Source: Saxidomus purpurata
Taxonomy: Eukaryota > Mollusca > Bivalvia > Venerida > Veneridae
Length of the DNA stretch: 64,000 bases
Direction of reading: 5' to 3'
Assembly: GCA_022818135.1 (NCBI GenBank)
Contig: JAFMSR010000010.1
Span: forward strand, 35,851,982-35,915,981
Part shown: one piece after another, positions 21,007 through 33,061 of the stretch
Position numbering within the stretch: position 1 is the first letter of the stretch
Layout: each line of letters begins with the position of its first letter
The notes under the pieces: generated by a model
Database searches by the model: none
What the model was told of the DNA's origin: nothing
The model's input: only the letters and a program-made list of their open reading frames with translations
Program-made: the position numbers and the translations under genes

Positions 21007-21109
21007 GCAACAAAATTACATGTACATTGATATTTGAAAATTTAGTTATATTACCGATTTCTAACTAATTTATTATAGCATTAGCTATATTTTATCTATG
21101 CCTTGAGGT

Positions 21110-21200
21110 CGTTGCAGAGGCCGCCGAGTGGCATCGAAGGCGTTGCTAGACGTAACGCCTTGTGTATACAGGTCCGAGTCCTGGCTTCAGCCTTCTTATA
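21110..21200 (+). tRNA. tRNA-like sequence (Leu/Ser-type or SINE head), probably pseudo
   Basis: CCGCCGAGTGG (21,121-21,131) resembles the A-box of class II tRNAs. GGTCCGAGTCC (21,171-21,181) matches the B-box with one change. Between them GGCGTTGCTAGACGTAACGCC can form a stem. I cannot pair a full acceptor stem, so this is more likely a tRNA pseudogene or SINE head than a working tRNA. Confidence 0.35.
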
Positions 21201-21349
21201 TCTTTTTCGATAATTTTTTAACATGAGTGCTCCATTAAGCCAATAATACTGTACAACTCCGATATTTTTAAGACATAGCCTTGAAACCCCGACCAGTATT
21301 ACCGTAAATCGTACACGTTTTGCGACACTTACAAAGCGCGTGAAATGAA

Positions 21350-21581
21350 TACTTTATACAATGTACATATATTAAGACTTCTAAAAAACAGTGATCGATG
21401 AAACAGTAACATATAATAATGCTATTTAGCAATTTACCTTTAGTGTTCTTTAAATTAAGCAACATTTCTAGAGAGCAGACAACTTGAATTCATTGAAGCT
21501 TCTTTTAATCTAAAACGTATTTTTTTAAAAACAAATACACGTTTGTATGGCGAATAATAGTAAATTGTTTCACTGATCACT
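21350..21581 (+). repeat. End of duplication copy A before the gap
   Basis: Matches 53,585-53,806 of copy B (shared phrases AACATTTCTAGAGAGCAG, CGTTTGTATGGCGAATAATA and TGTTTCACTGATCACT-like). It is cut by the N run. Confidence 0.85.
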
Positions 21582-22081
21582 NNNNNNNNNNNNNNNNNNN
21601 NNNNNNNNNNNNNNNNNNNNNNNNNNNNNNNNNNNNNNNNNNNNNNNNNNNNNNNNNNNNNNNNNNNNNNNNNNNNNNNNNNNNNNNNNNNNNNNNNNNN
21701 NNNNNNNNNNNNNNNNNNNNNNNNNNNNNNNNNNNNNNNNNNNNNNNNNNNNNNNNNNNNNNNNNNNNNNNNNNNNNNNNNNNNNNNNNNNNNNNNNNNN
21801 NNNNNNNNNNNNNNNNNNNNNNNNNNNNNNNNNNNNNNNNNNNNNNNNNNNNNNNNNNNNNNNNNNNNNNNNNNNNNNNNNNNNNNNNNNNNNNNNNNNN
21901 NNNNNNNNNNNNNNNNNNNNNNNNNNNNNNNNNNNNNNNNNNNNNNNNNNNNNNNNNNNNNNNNNNNNNNNNNNNNNNNNNNNNNNNNNNNNNNNNNNNN
22001 NNNNNNNNNNNNNNNNNNNNNNNNNNNNNNNNNNNNNNNNNNNNNNNNNNNNNNNNNNNNNNNNNNNNNNNNNNNNNNNNN
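21582..22081. other. Assembly gap (500 N)
   Basis: Exactly 500 N, a conventional placeholder for a gap of unknown size. The outer end of the left palindrome arm and the end of duplication copy A lie in it. Reading frames across it are meaningless. Confidence 1.
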
Positions 22082-22789
22082 ACTTTTATTGGGAGTTTGT
22101 TTGAGGCTCATGGAGTTAAGGTCAATGATTTTTTTCTTCTAAAATCGGAAAATTGGGAAAAATACAATACCTTCAGTTGCAATTTAATTATTGTGACGAA
22201 ACTTAGCGTCTAGTAATTATTTACAAAAACCTTTTGTGGGATTGTGTTTCGGTGTCAAGGTGACGTACACTGTTGCTTAAAAAAATGGTAATAGATAAAC
22301 ATGAAAAGGATAAATTCAGAAGATCGTTTGGCATGATGACTCTTACCGACGAACTTTACTACTAAAGTTTACAAAATATTTCTCATTTCGGTTTCTTGTT
22401 CTAAAGTACATTTTAAAAATATAATGCAATATTTTTTCAATGATGTTTCAAAAATAAGAAACGCTTTCTGACAATACATTTTAGCTAAGAAAGGACACTT
22501 ATACAAAAGAAAGGCAAATGTCAGTTTTGTTTTCAAGTAAAAAGAACACAGTCATTATTCTATCTGTATTTTTAAAAAACTTATTTGCGCAAATATTACT
22601 GTTGTTACTGTCTCTGTTGGTATTTATACGCATGGTGGTATTAAAAACAGGCTAGAATGTATGTTCTATTTCTAATGCTCCGAATGTAAATATCAACTTT
22701 ATTTATATATTTAGGAAATAGATTTGACTTCACAGTGATATACTTGATCTTATACCACGATTTAGAGTACAGATGCGTAGTTATCTTCT

Positions 22790-24285
22790 CATGAAGGCCA
22801 AAGACCTGAATGATTATTTATGAAACATCTGAACAACACCTCATGGTTTTCACGCACCTGAGGGCTGTTTTTTCTTACTTACCGATGAAATACAATTTGT
22901 CTTATTATTTTGTTATTGCTGTCGCCGATGTTGCATATGGCACCGGAAGTGTAGAAATGTTACTACGATTTGTTAACATCACGTGACTCAATTCATAACA
23001 ATGCTCAGGCACGCGTATTAACACATACACAATCACAAATATTGTGCGAAAATTATGCGGGAGAGAATTTCGAAAGCACAGAATAGTTCCAGATGTGATA
23101 GCGTTATATACTTGTATAAGGTATATCACCCTCAAATCCCTCTGTGTGTTTATAAGAGAAAATGTCAATAGCGTTAGAACGTATTTTCATGTTCCAAGAT
23201 TTTAACGCTTCTTATATCTATGTATCTAAAAGTTTAATATATTAGATCTGCAATTCTTTATCAGTCCTTCTTGTTTGATCCAAAATACGATGACATCTCC
23301 CGTTGTATTGTACTGCACCAATGTTGCTTACTCAGCAGGTTATAGGTCAGACAGTCTAAGATAGAGTATGAATTAATGTGTAATGTGTTAATAATAACCA
23401 TAACAATCACGATAATAATAATAATAATAATAATGATAACGATATTTATAATAAGTTTATACTGTAAACCATGACATTAATTTTCACTTTATGTGCAGAC
23501 CAGTTTTTCCTTAATTCAGAAAAAAATATTTTTACGTTCGTTTTATACTACGTTAATATGATGACGCAAAATTGAAAAATCATATATTGATAGAAATTGA
23601 TAACACACTGACATAAATCAACGTGAAAATTCAATGGTTTGCAGTAATTTTTCATTCTGTATTTTAAACTGCGCTGGCTACACCCAGCTGAGTATGCGAC
23701 AGTACTGATGAGGGATATAGAAATTGTGGGATGCTGACATGAATGAGAAAAACAGGAACGATAGTAAAAGAATGTGAAAGATAAGTGGAAGACATATGTG
23801 AACAAAAGTGATTTATTCAAACTGGTGTAAACGACCAACTTCAAATAAACTAAGGAGGCTTTGCACAATTCAAATCCTCACACGGAACATGAACGTAATT
23901 CTAACATTATTGACATTTTCTCTGATATACGCATAGAAGAATTTGAGCGTGGTATACTTTATAAAATATATCATGCCAGTCGTCCGGAACATATTTGGGC
24001 TTTCGAAATTCCTTCCCACATATGTTTCACATAACATTTGAGAGTGTTTATGCGTTAATACATTTGACTGGGCATTGCTACGAATGAAGTCACGTGATGT
24101 AAACAAATTGTAGTGAAATGTCTATAGTTTCGGTACTGTATGCAATATCGGCACCAGTAAAAACAAAATAGTAGGACAAATCAAGTTTCAGATGGAAGTA
24201 AAAACGAACAGCACTCAGCTGCGTGAAAACCATGATGTGTCGTTCAGATGTTTCGTTATTAATCACTCAGACCTTTGGCTTTCGT
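22790..24285. mobile_element. Inner inverted-repeat element, left copy
   Basis: About 390 bases at 22,793-23,190 match 23,880-24,285 in reverse complement with substantial divergence. Shared phrases are AAACATCTGAAC, GTGAAAACCATGA, TCACGTGA and AGAGAAAATGTCAATA. The 0.7 kb core includes an AAT microsatellite (23,411-23,434). The same element stands inverted in the right arm (38,565-40,040), so it was present before the arms were formed. No protein motif is seen in its open frames. Confidence 0.7.
23411..23435 (+). repeat. (AAT)n microsatellite, left arm
   Basis: About eight AAT units. The counterpart in the right arm (39,395-39,430) has about twelve ATT units, a length difference since the arms separated. 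Confidence 0.9.
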
Positions 24286-24770
24286 GATTAGATTACTACT
24301 CACCTGAACTTAAAATCGTTATATGTGACCCGGTATACCACAAAAAGTAAAATCTTTGTCCTAATTAGAAAGTTTAAATCAAATTAAAAAGTGTTTTATT
24401 TTTAATAATTAAATGCATATTCGAGATAAGACAATTATGGAATATTAATGCATTTATACGTTACCCGTGGCATAGGATAATGGACCTCCGTACAAAATAC
24501 ATATACCTAATGGGTCATTGTTAAACTATCAAAAAGACGACACATACCATAATTAGATGTGAATAAATCAATTATTTTATATTGGCAGTGTTTTATGTAA
24601 AGCATTATACTTTTTAATGGCCTAGTTATATGTTCTTTCGATGTTAATCATGACTGGTGTAAAACTTATGTTCTCTATATACTTCTTTCATTATGTATTG
24701 CCAAAATGAGGAAATAGCTTTCCAATCACTGTTGCCTTGACAATAGTATTCTAGAATTTTAAAACGAATG

Positions 24771-25318
24771 AGATGTTTTTGTGAATGAAAATGTAGTGGC
24801 TATCGGTTTTAAACATTGATACTACATTTAAAGAGGCTGACAAAAATGCATATTTTATTGCTTTTCAGTCAGTTGCAATCGAATAATTTAGCAAATGTCC
24901 GAAGGCCCCTTTTTCCGTGACACCAGTCCTGTATGTATAAGAGCTAGTGACATAATCAAAACGATTTCTAACCTTTCTTTTTGAAATGAAAGAACATGTT
25001 ATAAATAAATCAATACTATTGCAAAAAAAAAGATGCGCTTTTTGAGATGTTTTTGTGAATGAAAATGTAGTGGCTATCGGTTTTAAACATTGATACTACA
25101 TTTAAAGAGGCTGACAAAAATGCATATTTTATTGCTTTTCAGTCAGTTGCAATCGAATAATTTAGCAAATGTCCGAAGGCCCCTTTTCCCGTGACACCAG
25201 TCCTGTATGTATAAGAGCTAGTGACATAATCAAAACGATTTCTAACCTTTCTTTTTGAAATGAAAGAACATGTTATAAATAAATCAATACTATTGCAAAA
25301 AAAAAGATGCGCTTTTTG
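24771..25318 (+). repeat. 274 bp tandem duplication
   Basis: 24,771-25,044 and 25,045-25,318 are nearly identical (start AGATGTTTTTGTGAATG, end GATGCGCTTTTTG). The right arm has only one copy (about 38,070-38,275), so this duplication is specific to the left arm and recent. Confidence 0.9.
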
Positions 25319-25541
25319 AGAATACCTAACATGTAAAAAAGGCGACCTAACGACTAAAAGGTGTGCGTCAACATTGTTTGAGTAAATACAAAACAGGTCT
25401 ATCATTTTTATAATTATTTGAGTAAAGTCAAAGTGATCATGGGTCTTTAAAGGTATTTAAGAACAGAGAATACACACAGTGCCGTTGGGAGTAGTTATAT
25501 TTTTAGTGACATAAATAAAGCTTTATATCGTTTATATTATT

Positions 25542-26274
25542 AACCAGGTTTTCCGAAGGAAAAATCCTGGTAATTAGATTGGGGTATGTCGGCGGGCGGC
25601 GGGCGGGCGGGCGTAAACAATTTCTTCTGTGCGCAACTCCTCCTACATTTCTCAACGGATTTCAACCAAACTTTCACAGAAGTATTGTCATGAAGTGCCC
25701 TGGCGCATATTGTCGGGGTTTTGTGATTTGGTCGTTTTTGACAGAGTTATGGCCCTTTGTTTTTTTTCACATGTAATTCTTCTGTGCGCAACTCCTTCTA
25801 CACTTCTCAACGGATTTCAACCAAACTTTCACAGAATTGTTGTCACCAAGTGCCCTGGCGCATGTTGTCGGGGTTTTGTGATTTGATCATTTTTGACAGA
25901 ATTATGGGCCTTTGTTTTTTTCCACATAATGTAATATATATAGAGAAATACTCTTCTGTGTGCAACTCCTACATTTCTCAAGGGATTTCAACCAAACTTT
26001 CACAGAACTATAATTGTGAACTAAAGAATTTTGAATATATAATGTTATGCCCCTGGTCGTCCGTCCGTCCGTCCGTCCGTTAGCAATTTTGTGTCTCCTT
26101 ATTTAAGTATATATAAAAGGGAGAATACTCTGTTATTATAAAAGGGAGAATACTCTGTTATTGCTGTCTATTTTTAGAATAGATTACCAGTCCTGTATAC
26201 TTTGGAGTATTCTGTTACAGTAAGATGACAAAATTTCTCACGAGACCAGCGGTTCAAATCCCACACAGAGCAAG

Positions 26275-26307
<33 letters not shown>

Positions 26308-26622
26308 TGCCTGAATTATGGCCCTTTGCTTTTTTTCCACATATGTTATATATAGAAGAATACTGTCACGTGCCCACTTCCTCCTACATTTCTCAAGATA
26401 TTTAAACCAAACTCTCACACAACTGTTGTCATCAAGTGCCCTCGTGCATATTGTCTGGGTTTTGTGTTTGGATCAATTTTGCCTGAATTATGGCCCTTTG
26501 CTTTTTTTTTACACATGTAATATATAGAAGAAGACCTTTGTTTCTTTTTCACATTATGTATATCTACTGACTTTAAAACACATTTGCGCTCGGCCAGCAG
26601 ACTGGAAAATGAAAACCTGGTT
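25542..26622. mobile_element. Element with AACCAGGTTTTC inverted ends
   Basis: Left end AACCAGGTTTTC, right end GAAAACCTGGTT. The interior has about five modules with CAACTCCT, CATTTCTCAA, AACCAAACTTTCACAGAA and TTATGGCCCTTTG, a GGGCGGGCGGGC run near 25,600 and GTCC tetramers near 26,058. A tRNA-like B-box (GGTTCAAATCCC, about 26,240) with a following T-run at 26,276-26,300 marks a SINE inserted in it. It lies in the left arm only. Confidence 0.65.
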
Positions 26623-27360
26623 TTGTGACAATTTCCTGTCACTTGTGTAGGTAATGTTACATCTTTTAGTTCGTAACTCATTAATGACTGCCAATCACCT
26701 ACTACGAGTTGATAATCGATTTTTTCAACCAATTGCGAGTATTTTTATTCTTTGTGACATTGTGTTACTGTTCCTTTTATTGCCGTTGTAAATCAACGTT
26801 AAGCGACTGCTCTTTCAATTTTTGTAGATATATTAAAAGTCTGTGATAATTCTTTCATAAAGAGTATACAACGATTGACTGATGATAAGGTAAATATCCA
26901 GATCTTTAGGTCTTTACCACACCGAAGAGTAAAGTAAATATCACATACATAAGGTCAATAGAGTAGAATATCAACGGAATCATCAGCTAACCTTTCTATA
27001 CAGATTCATTAATGAATGGCAATGTTTTTACCTGTTCAGTATATGACTTTCTATATTTATTGTTTTGTATGATCTAGTACATCTACAAGAATTAAGTCCC
27101 TTTATGCTTATGTTCATTAATTTTAGAAACTAGTCAGTATTAGTTCTGTATTTTTGTTGCAGAATGGTATACTATTTAGTATACAATGGTATTTTTATTT
27201 TTAATGTCAATAAAATTGCTAAATATCAGTTCACCTTAGTGGGAAATTATAGAACTCCACAAAAGCTTGTTGTCTTTACTGCTAAAGAAGGAAAACGCTT
27301 TTAACAAATATTTGAAGTAGACATTCGTGAACTATTACAGGTAGTATCAAATGTTGATTT
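26623..27360. other. No recognised feature (left-arm-specific)
   Basis: AT-rich sequence without a counterpart in the right arm. No gene or repeat family is recognised. Confidence 0.4.
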
Positions 27361-27447
27361 TTTTCTACATGTTATTTAAAAATCGGAGCAGACTTTTAAT
27401 AGAAAGTATCACGTTTAATATTGATGTGCTTTTGATCATTAAGATTT

Positions 27448-28238
27448 ATTTAGCTCCCGTAGCACTTTGTGCCAGGTTGAGCTTTTAGGATGGTAGATTG
27501 TCCGTCGTCCGTCCGTCGTCCGTCAACATTTTGCTTCTAAAGACATCTCCTGTGAAACCAGTGGGCCAATGTTGATGAAACTTAGCAGGGATATTCCTTG
27601 CATGAAGCTCAACCAAATTTGTTCAAAGAATTCCATTCCATGCACTCTTGCTATTACAACAAATAGGAAACACTTTAAAAGTCTTCTTCTCTGAAAGCAC
27701 AAGGCGTAGAGCTCAGATATTTAGCATGTAGCATTGCCTAGTGGACCACTATCAAGTTTGTTCAAATTATGACCCGGTCCGGGGGTCACTTGATTTTTCA
27801 TAGGCTTATTTACGAAAAACGTTAAAAATCTTCTTGTCTGAAACTGCAAGGCATGAAGCTCAGATAGCTGGCATGTAGCATTACTTAGCGGACATCTATC
27901 AAGATTTTTCAAATCATGACCCTGGGGTCACTTGATTTTACACAGGTTTCTATAGGAAAAACCTCATTTTTTAGGAACTCCTTTAGAAATCTTGATCTCT
28001 TAAACCACAAGGCCTAGAGCTTAGATATTTAGTAACAGTGTGTAGTAGACCTATTCAAAGTTTATTTAAATCATGCCCCAGGGGTCACTTGGTATTGGTA
28101 ATATTATGTAATATTGTCAAGTGGTCTTCTAAAAAATTTGAACAAATCCTGCCCCTGGGTGCAAAATTGACCATTTCATTATGTAAGTGCACTGGTACTC
28201 AGGTGAGCGATATAGAGCCTGTATGGCCCTCGTGTTTG
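27448..28238 (+). mobile_element. Element with TAGCTC start and GGTGAGCGAT end
   Basis: It begins TTAGCTCCCGTAGCAC and has a GTCCGTCGTCCGTCC run. It then has about four modules with CACAAGGC, TAGAGCT(C/T)AGATA and GACCC-GGGGTCACTTG phrases, and ends CAGGTGAGCGATATAGAGCC. It interrupts a duplicated phrase (TTTGATCATTAAGATTT at 27,420, seen uninterrupted at 28,355), which shows it is an insertion. A related composite is at 43,095-44,875 on the other strand. Confidence 0.6.
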
Positions 28239-31200
28239 TAAATTTGCATATATTTATGCACGTACAATAAACTTTCAGGCTTTATCTTGGTACATGTAAT
28301 TTAAAAATCGGAACAGACTTAAAATAGAAACTATCACGTTTAATATTGGTGTGCTATTGATCATTAAGATTTTATTTTCGATGTTTGCATATATAGTTAT
28401 AAGTACAATAAACTTTCACGCTGTGTTTTCTTTTCGACAGGACATAACTGCGGGAGTCCTGAAAGGCGTCGGAGAGACAAGGGGGGGGGGGTAACTGGAT
28501 TTCCTAAAAATTAAGTCGGTAAGAGTGACCTGCCCCTTAATTTTTCAAATGGCGTCGGGGGACAAAGGGAGGTAACTTCGGGCGTCCAAAAGATAAAGTC
28601 GGTTAGAGTGACCTGCTCCTGACTTGCAAAGGCCGTCGGGGGGACAAGGAGAGATAGTTTTAAGGACGCCCGCATTTCAGTTGGTAAGAGTGACCTGACC
28701 CTGAATCTTGCAAATGGCGTCGGGGAGACAATGGAGGTAACTGCGGGAGTCCTTAAAGTCGATAAGAGTGACCTGTTGTTGACCTGAGTTGCAAATTTCG
28801 TCGGGGGACAAGGGGAGGTAACTGTGGATTTGCTAAATATTTAGTCGGTTATAGTGACCTGCCCCTGAATTTTGCAAATGGCATCGTGGGGGGACAAGGG
28901 GAGGTAACTTAGGGCGTCCTAAAGATTAAGTCGGTTAGAGTGACCTACCCCTGAACTTTGCAACGAGCGTCGGGGGAGAAGGGGAGCTATCTGCGGGCGT
29001 CTTTAAAATAAAATCGGTAAGAGTGACCTGCCCCAGACTTGCAAATGGCGTAGGGGTGACAAGGGCATGTAACTTCGGGCATTCTTAAGACTAACTCGGT
29101 AAGAGCGACCAGCCCCTGACTTGCAAATAGCGTCGGGGGACAAGGGAAGGTTTCTGTAGGCTTCCTTAAAATTAAGTATGTAAGAGTGACCTGCCCTAGA
29201 CTTGCAAATTGTGTCGGGGGACAAGGGGAGGTAACTGCGGGGATCCTTAAAATTAAGTAGGTAAGAGTGACCTGCCACTGAATTTTACAAATGGCCTCGG
29301 GGACAAGGGAAGGTAACTGCGGGCGTCCTTAAATTTAATCAGTAAGAGTGAACTGCCCCTGAATTTTGCAAATGCCGTCGGGGGACATGGGGAGGTTAAT
29401 GTGGATTTCCTAAAAATTAAGTCGGAAAGAGTGTCCTGCCCCTGACTTTTGAAAATGGCGTCAGGGGACAAGGGAATGTGGGGACAAGGGAATGTAACTG
29501 CGGGCGTCCTCATAATTAAGTCGGTAAGAGTGAGCTGCCCCTGAATTTTGCAAATTACGTATTGGGGACAGGAGGACGTAACAGCGGCAGTGCTTAAATT
29601 TAAGTCGGTAAGAGTGACCTGTCCCTGACTTTTGTAAATGGCGTCGTGGAGACAAGGGGAGGTAATTGCGGCCGTCCTAAAAATTAAGTAGATAAGAGTG
29701 ATCTGCCTCTGAATTTTGCAAACGGCGTCGTGGGGACAAGGGGAGGTAAATGTGGATTTCCTAAAAATAAAGTCGGTAAGAGTGACCTGCCCCTGACTTT
29801 TCTTAATGGCGTCGTGGAGACAACGGGAGGTAATTGCGGGCGTCCTAAAAATTAATTCGGTAAGAGTGATCTGCCCCTGAATTTTGCAAATGGCGTCGGG
29901 GGAACAAGGGGAGGTAATTGCGGGAGTCTTAATTATTAAGTCGGTAAGAGTGACATGTCCCTGAGTTTTGTAAATGACGTAGTGGGGATAAGGGGAGGTA
30001 AATGTAGATTTTCTAAAAATTAATTCGGAGTGATCTGCCCCTTAATTTTGCAAATGGCGACACTAGACAAGGGGAGGTAACAGCGGGAGTCCTTAAAATT
30101 AAGTCGTAAGAGTGACCTGCCCCTGAGTTTTGAAAATGGCGTCATGGGGACAAGGGGAGGTAAATGTGAATTTCCTAAAAATTAAGTGAGAGTGACCTGC
30201 CACTGAATTTTGCAACTGGCGTCGGGGGACAAGGGGAGGTAACTGCGGGAGTCCTTAAAATTAAGTCTGTAAGAGTGACCTGGCCCTGAGTTTTGCAAAT
30301 GGCGTCGCGAGAACAAGGGGAGGTTACAGCGGGTATCCTTCAAATTAAGTCGGTAACAGTGACCTGCCCCTGAATTGTGCAAATGGCTTCAAGGGACAAG
30401 GGGAGGTAACTGCGGGAGTCCATAAAATAAAGTGGGTAAGAGTGACCTGCCCCTGAATAATGCAAACAGCGTCGTGGAGACAAGGGAAGGTAAATGTGGA
30501 TTTCCTAAAAATTAAGTCGGAGTGACCTGCCCCTGCATATTGCAAACGGCGTCGAAGAGACAAGGGGAGGTAAATGTAGATTTCCTAAAAATTAAGGCGG
30601 TTAGAGTATGTGGGTGTCGTGGGAACAAGGGGAGATTATTGCGGGAGTCCTTAAATTTAAGTCGGTTAGAGTGACCTGCCCCTGAATATTCCAAATGGCG
30701 TCGGGGGAACAAAGGGAGGTAACTGCGGACTTCCTTAAAATTAAGTCGATTAGAGTAACCTGCCCCTGAATATTGCAAACGGCGTCGTAGAGACAAGGGC
30801 AGGTAATTGTGGATTTCCTAAAAGTTAAGGCGGTTAGAGTATGTGGGTGTCGTGGGAACAAGGGGAGGTTATTGCGGGAGTCCTTAAATTAAAGACGGTT
30901 AGAGTGACCTGCCCCTGAATATTGCAAATGGCGTCGGGGGAACAAACGGAGGTAACTGCGGACTTCCTTAAAATAAAGTCGGCAAGAGTGACAGCCCCTG
31001 AATTTTGCAAATGGCGTCGGGGACAAGGGGAGGTACCTGCAGCAATCCTTAAAATTAAGTCGGTAAGAGTGACCTGCCCCTGAGTTTTGCAAATGGCGTC
31101 GGGGGGAAAATGGGGAGATCACTACGGGCGTCCTTAAAATTAAGTCGGTAACAGTGACCTGACCCTGAGTTTTCCAAGTTGCGTCGGGGGAAAAAGGGGA

Positions 31201-31555
31201 GGTGACTGCGGGCGTCCTTAAAATTAAGTCGGTAAGAGTGACCTCCCCCTGAGTTTGGAAACTGGCGTCGGGGGACAAGGGGAAGTAACTACGGGCGTCC
31301 TTAAAATTAAGTCGGTAAGAGTGACCTGCCCCTGAATTTTGCAAATGGCGTCCGGGGAACAAAAGGAGGTTACTGCGGGAGTCCTTATAATTAAGAAGGT
31401 AAGAGTGACCTGTCCCTGAGTTTTGCAAATGGCGTCCAGGGAACAAGGGGAGGTAACTGCGGGAGTCCTTAAAATAAAGACGGTAACAGTGACCTGCCCC
31501 GGAGTTTTGCAAATGGCGTCGGGGGACAAGGGGAGGTAACTGCGGGAGTCCTTAA

Positions 31556-33061
31556 AATTAAGTCGGTAAGAGTGACCTGCCCCTGAGTTTTGCAAATGGC
31601 GTTGGGGGAACAAGGGGAGGTAATTGCGGGAGTCCTTCAAATTAAGAAGGTAAGAGTGACCTGCCCCTGAATTTTGCAAATGGCGTTGGGGGTACAAGGG
31701 GAGGTAATTGCGGACGTCCTTAAAATTAAGAAGGTAAGAGTGACCTGCCCATGAATTTTGCAAATGGCGTCAGGGGACAAGGGGTGGTAACTGCGGGAGT
31801 CCTTAAAATTAAGTCGGTAAGAGTGACCTGCCCCTGAGTTTTGCAAATGGCTTCCAGGGAACAAGGGGAGGTAACTGCGGGAGTCCTTAACATTAAATCG
31901 GTAAGAGTGACCTGCCCCTGAGTTTTGCAAATGGCGTCGGGGGACAAGGGGAGGTAACTGCGAGAGTCCTTAAAATTAAATCGGTAAGAGTGACCTGCCC
32001 ATGAATTTTGCAAATGACGTCGGGGGACAAGGGGAGGTAACTGCCGAAGTCCTTAAAATTAAGTCGGTAAGAGTGACCTGCCCATGAATTTTACAAATGG
32101 CGTCGTGGGACAAGGGGAGGTGACTGCCGGGAGTCCTTAAAATTAAGTCGGTAAGAGTGACCTGCCCCTGAGTTTTGCAAATGGCGTTGGGGGAACAAGG
32201 GGAGGTAATTGCGGGCGTCCTAATAATTAAAACGGTAAGAGTAACCTGCCCCTAAGCTTTGCAAATGGCGTTGGGGGAACAAGGGGAGGTAATTCCGGGA
32301 GTCCTTCAAATTAAGTCGGTAAGAGTGACCTGCCCCTGAGTTTTGCAAATGGCGTTGGGGGAACAAGGGGAGGTAATTGCGGGAGTCCTTCAAATTAAGA
32401 AGGTAAGAGTGACCTGCCCCTGAATTTTGCAAATGGCGTTGGGGGTACAAGGGGAGGTAATTGCGGACGTCCTTAAAATTAAGAAGGTAAGAGTGACCTG
32501 CCCATGAATTTTGCAAATGGCGTCAGGGGACAAGGGGTGGTAACTGCGGGAGTCCTTAAAATTAAGTCGGTAAGAGTGACCTGCCCCTGAGTTTTGCAAA
32601 TGGCTTCCAGGGAACAAGGGGAGGTAACTGCGGGAGTCCTTAACATTAAATCGGTAAGAGTGACCTGCCCCTGAGTTTTGCAAATGGCGTCGGGGGACAA
32701 GGGGAGGTAACTGCGAGAGTCCTTAAAATTAAATCGGTAAGAGTGACCTGCCCATGAATTTTGCAAATGACGTCGGGGGACAAGGGGAGGTAACTGCCGA
32801 AGTCCTTAAAATTAAGTCGGTAAGAGTGACCTGCCCATGAATTTTACAAATGGCGTCGTGGGACAAGGGGAGGTGACTGCCGGGAGTCCTTAAAATTAAG
32901 TCGGTAAGAGTGACCTGCCCCTGAGTTTTGCAAATGGCGTTGGGGGAACAAGGGGAGGTAATTGCGGGCGTCCTAATAATTAAAACGGTAAGAGTAACCT
33001 GCCCCTAAGCTTTGCAAATGGCGTTGGGGGAACAAGGGGAGGTAATTCCGGGAGTCCTTCA
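31556..33061 (+). repeat. Higher-order repeat: 753 bp block in tandem
   Basis: 31,556-32,308 and 32,309-33,061 appear identical, each containing nine monomers. The identical translated frames at 31,637-31,930 and 32,390-32,683 confirm the 753-base shift. Similarity runs on partially to about 33,139. Confidence 0.9.

Larger units (their letters stand above)
22082..28490 (+). repeat. Left arm of giant palindrome
   Basis: This pairs in reverse complement with 37,870-41,306. Pairs of landmarks: 22,082-22,330 with 41,058-41,304; 22,333-22,480 with 40,620-40,765; 23,190-23,880 with 38,962-39,656; 24,050-24,570 with 38,290-38,820; 25,045-25,285 with 38,070-38,275; and 28,340-28,490 with 37,885-38,035. 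Identity over 23,870-24,106 is about 95% by eye. The left arm is longer because of insertions at 25,320-28,335 and a 274 bp tandem duplication. Confidence 0.9.

Noticed and set aside
21455..22111. 218-codon minus-strand frame
   Set aside because: It crosses the 500-N gap; most of it is undetermined residues.
23870..24106. 78-codon frame conserved at 38,752-38,988
   Set aside because: The conservation is that of the palindrome arms. The nucleotide match continues beyond the frame, and there is no known motif.
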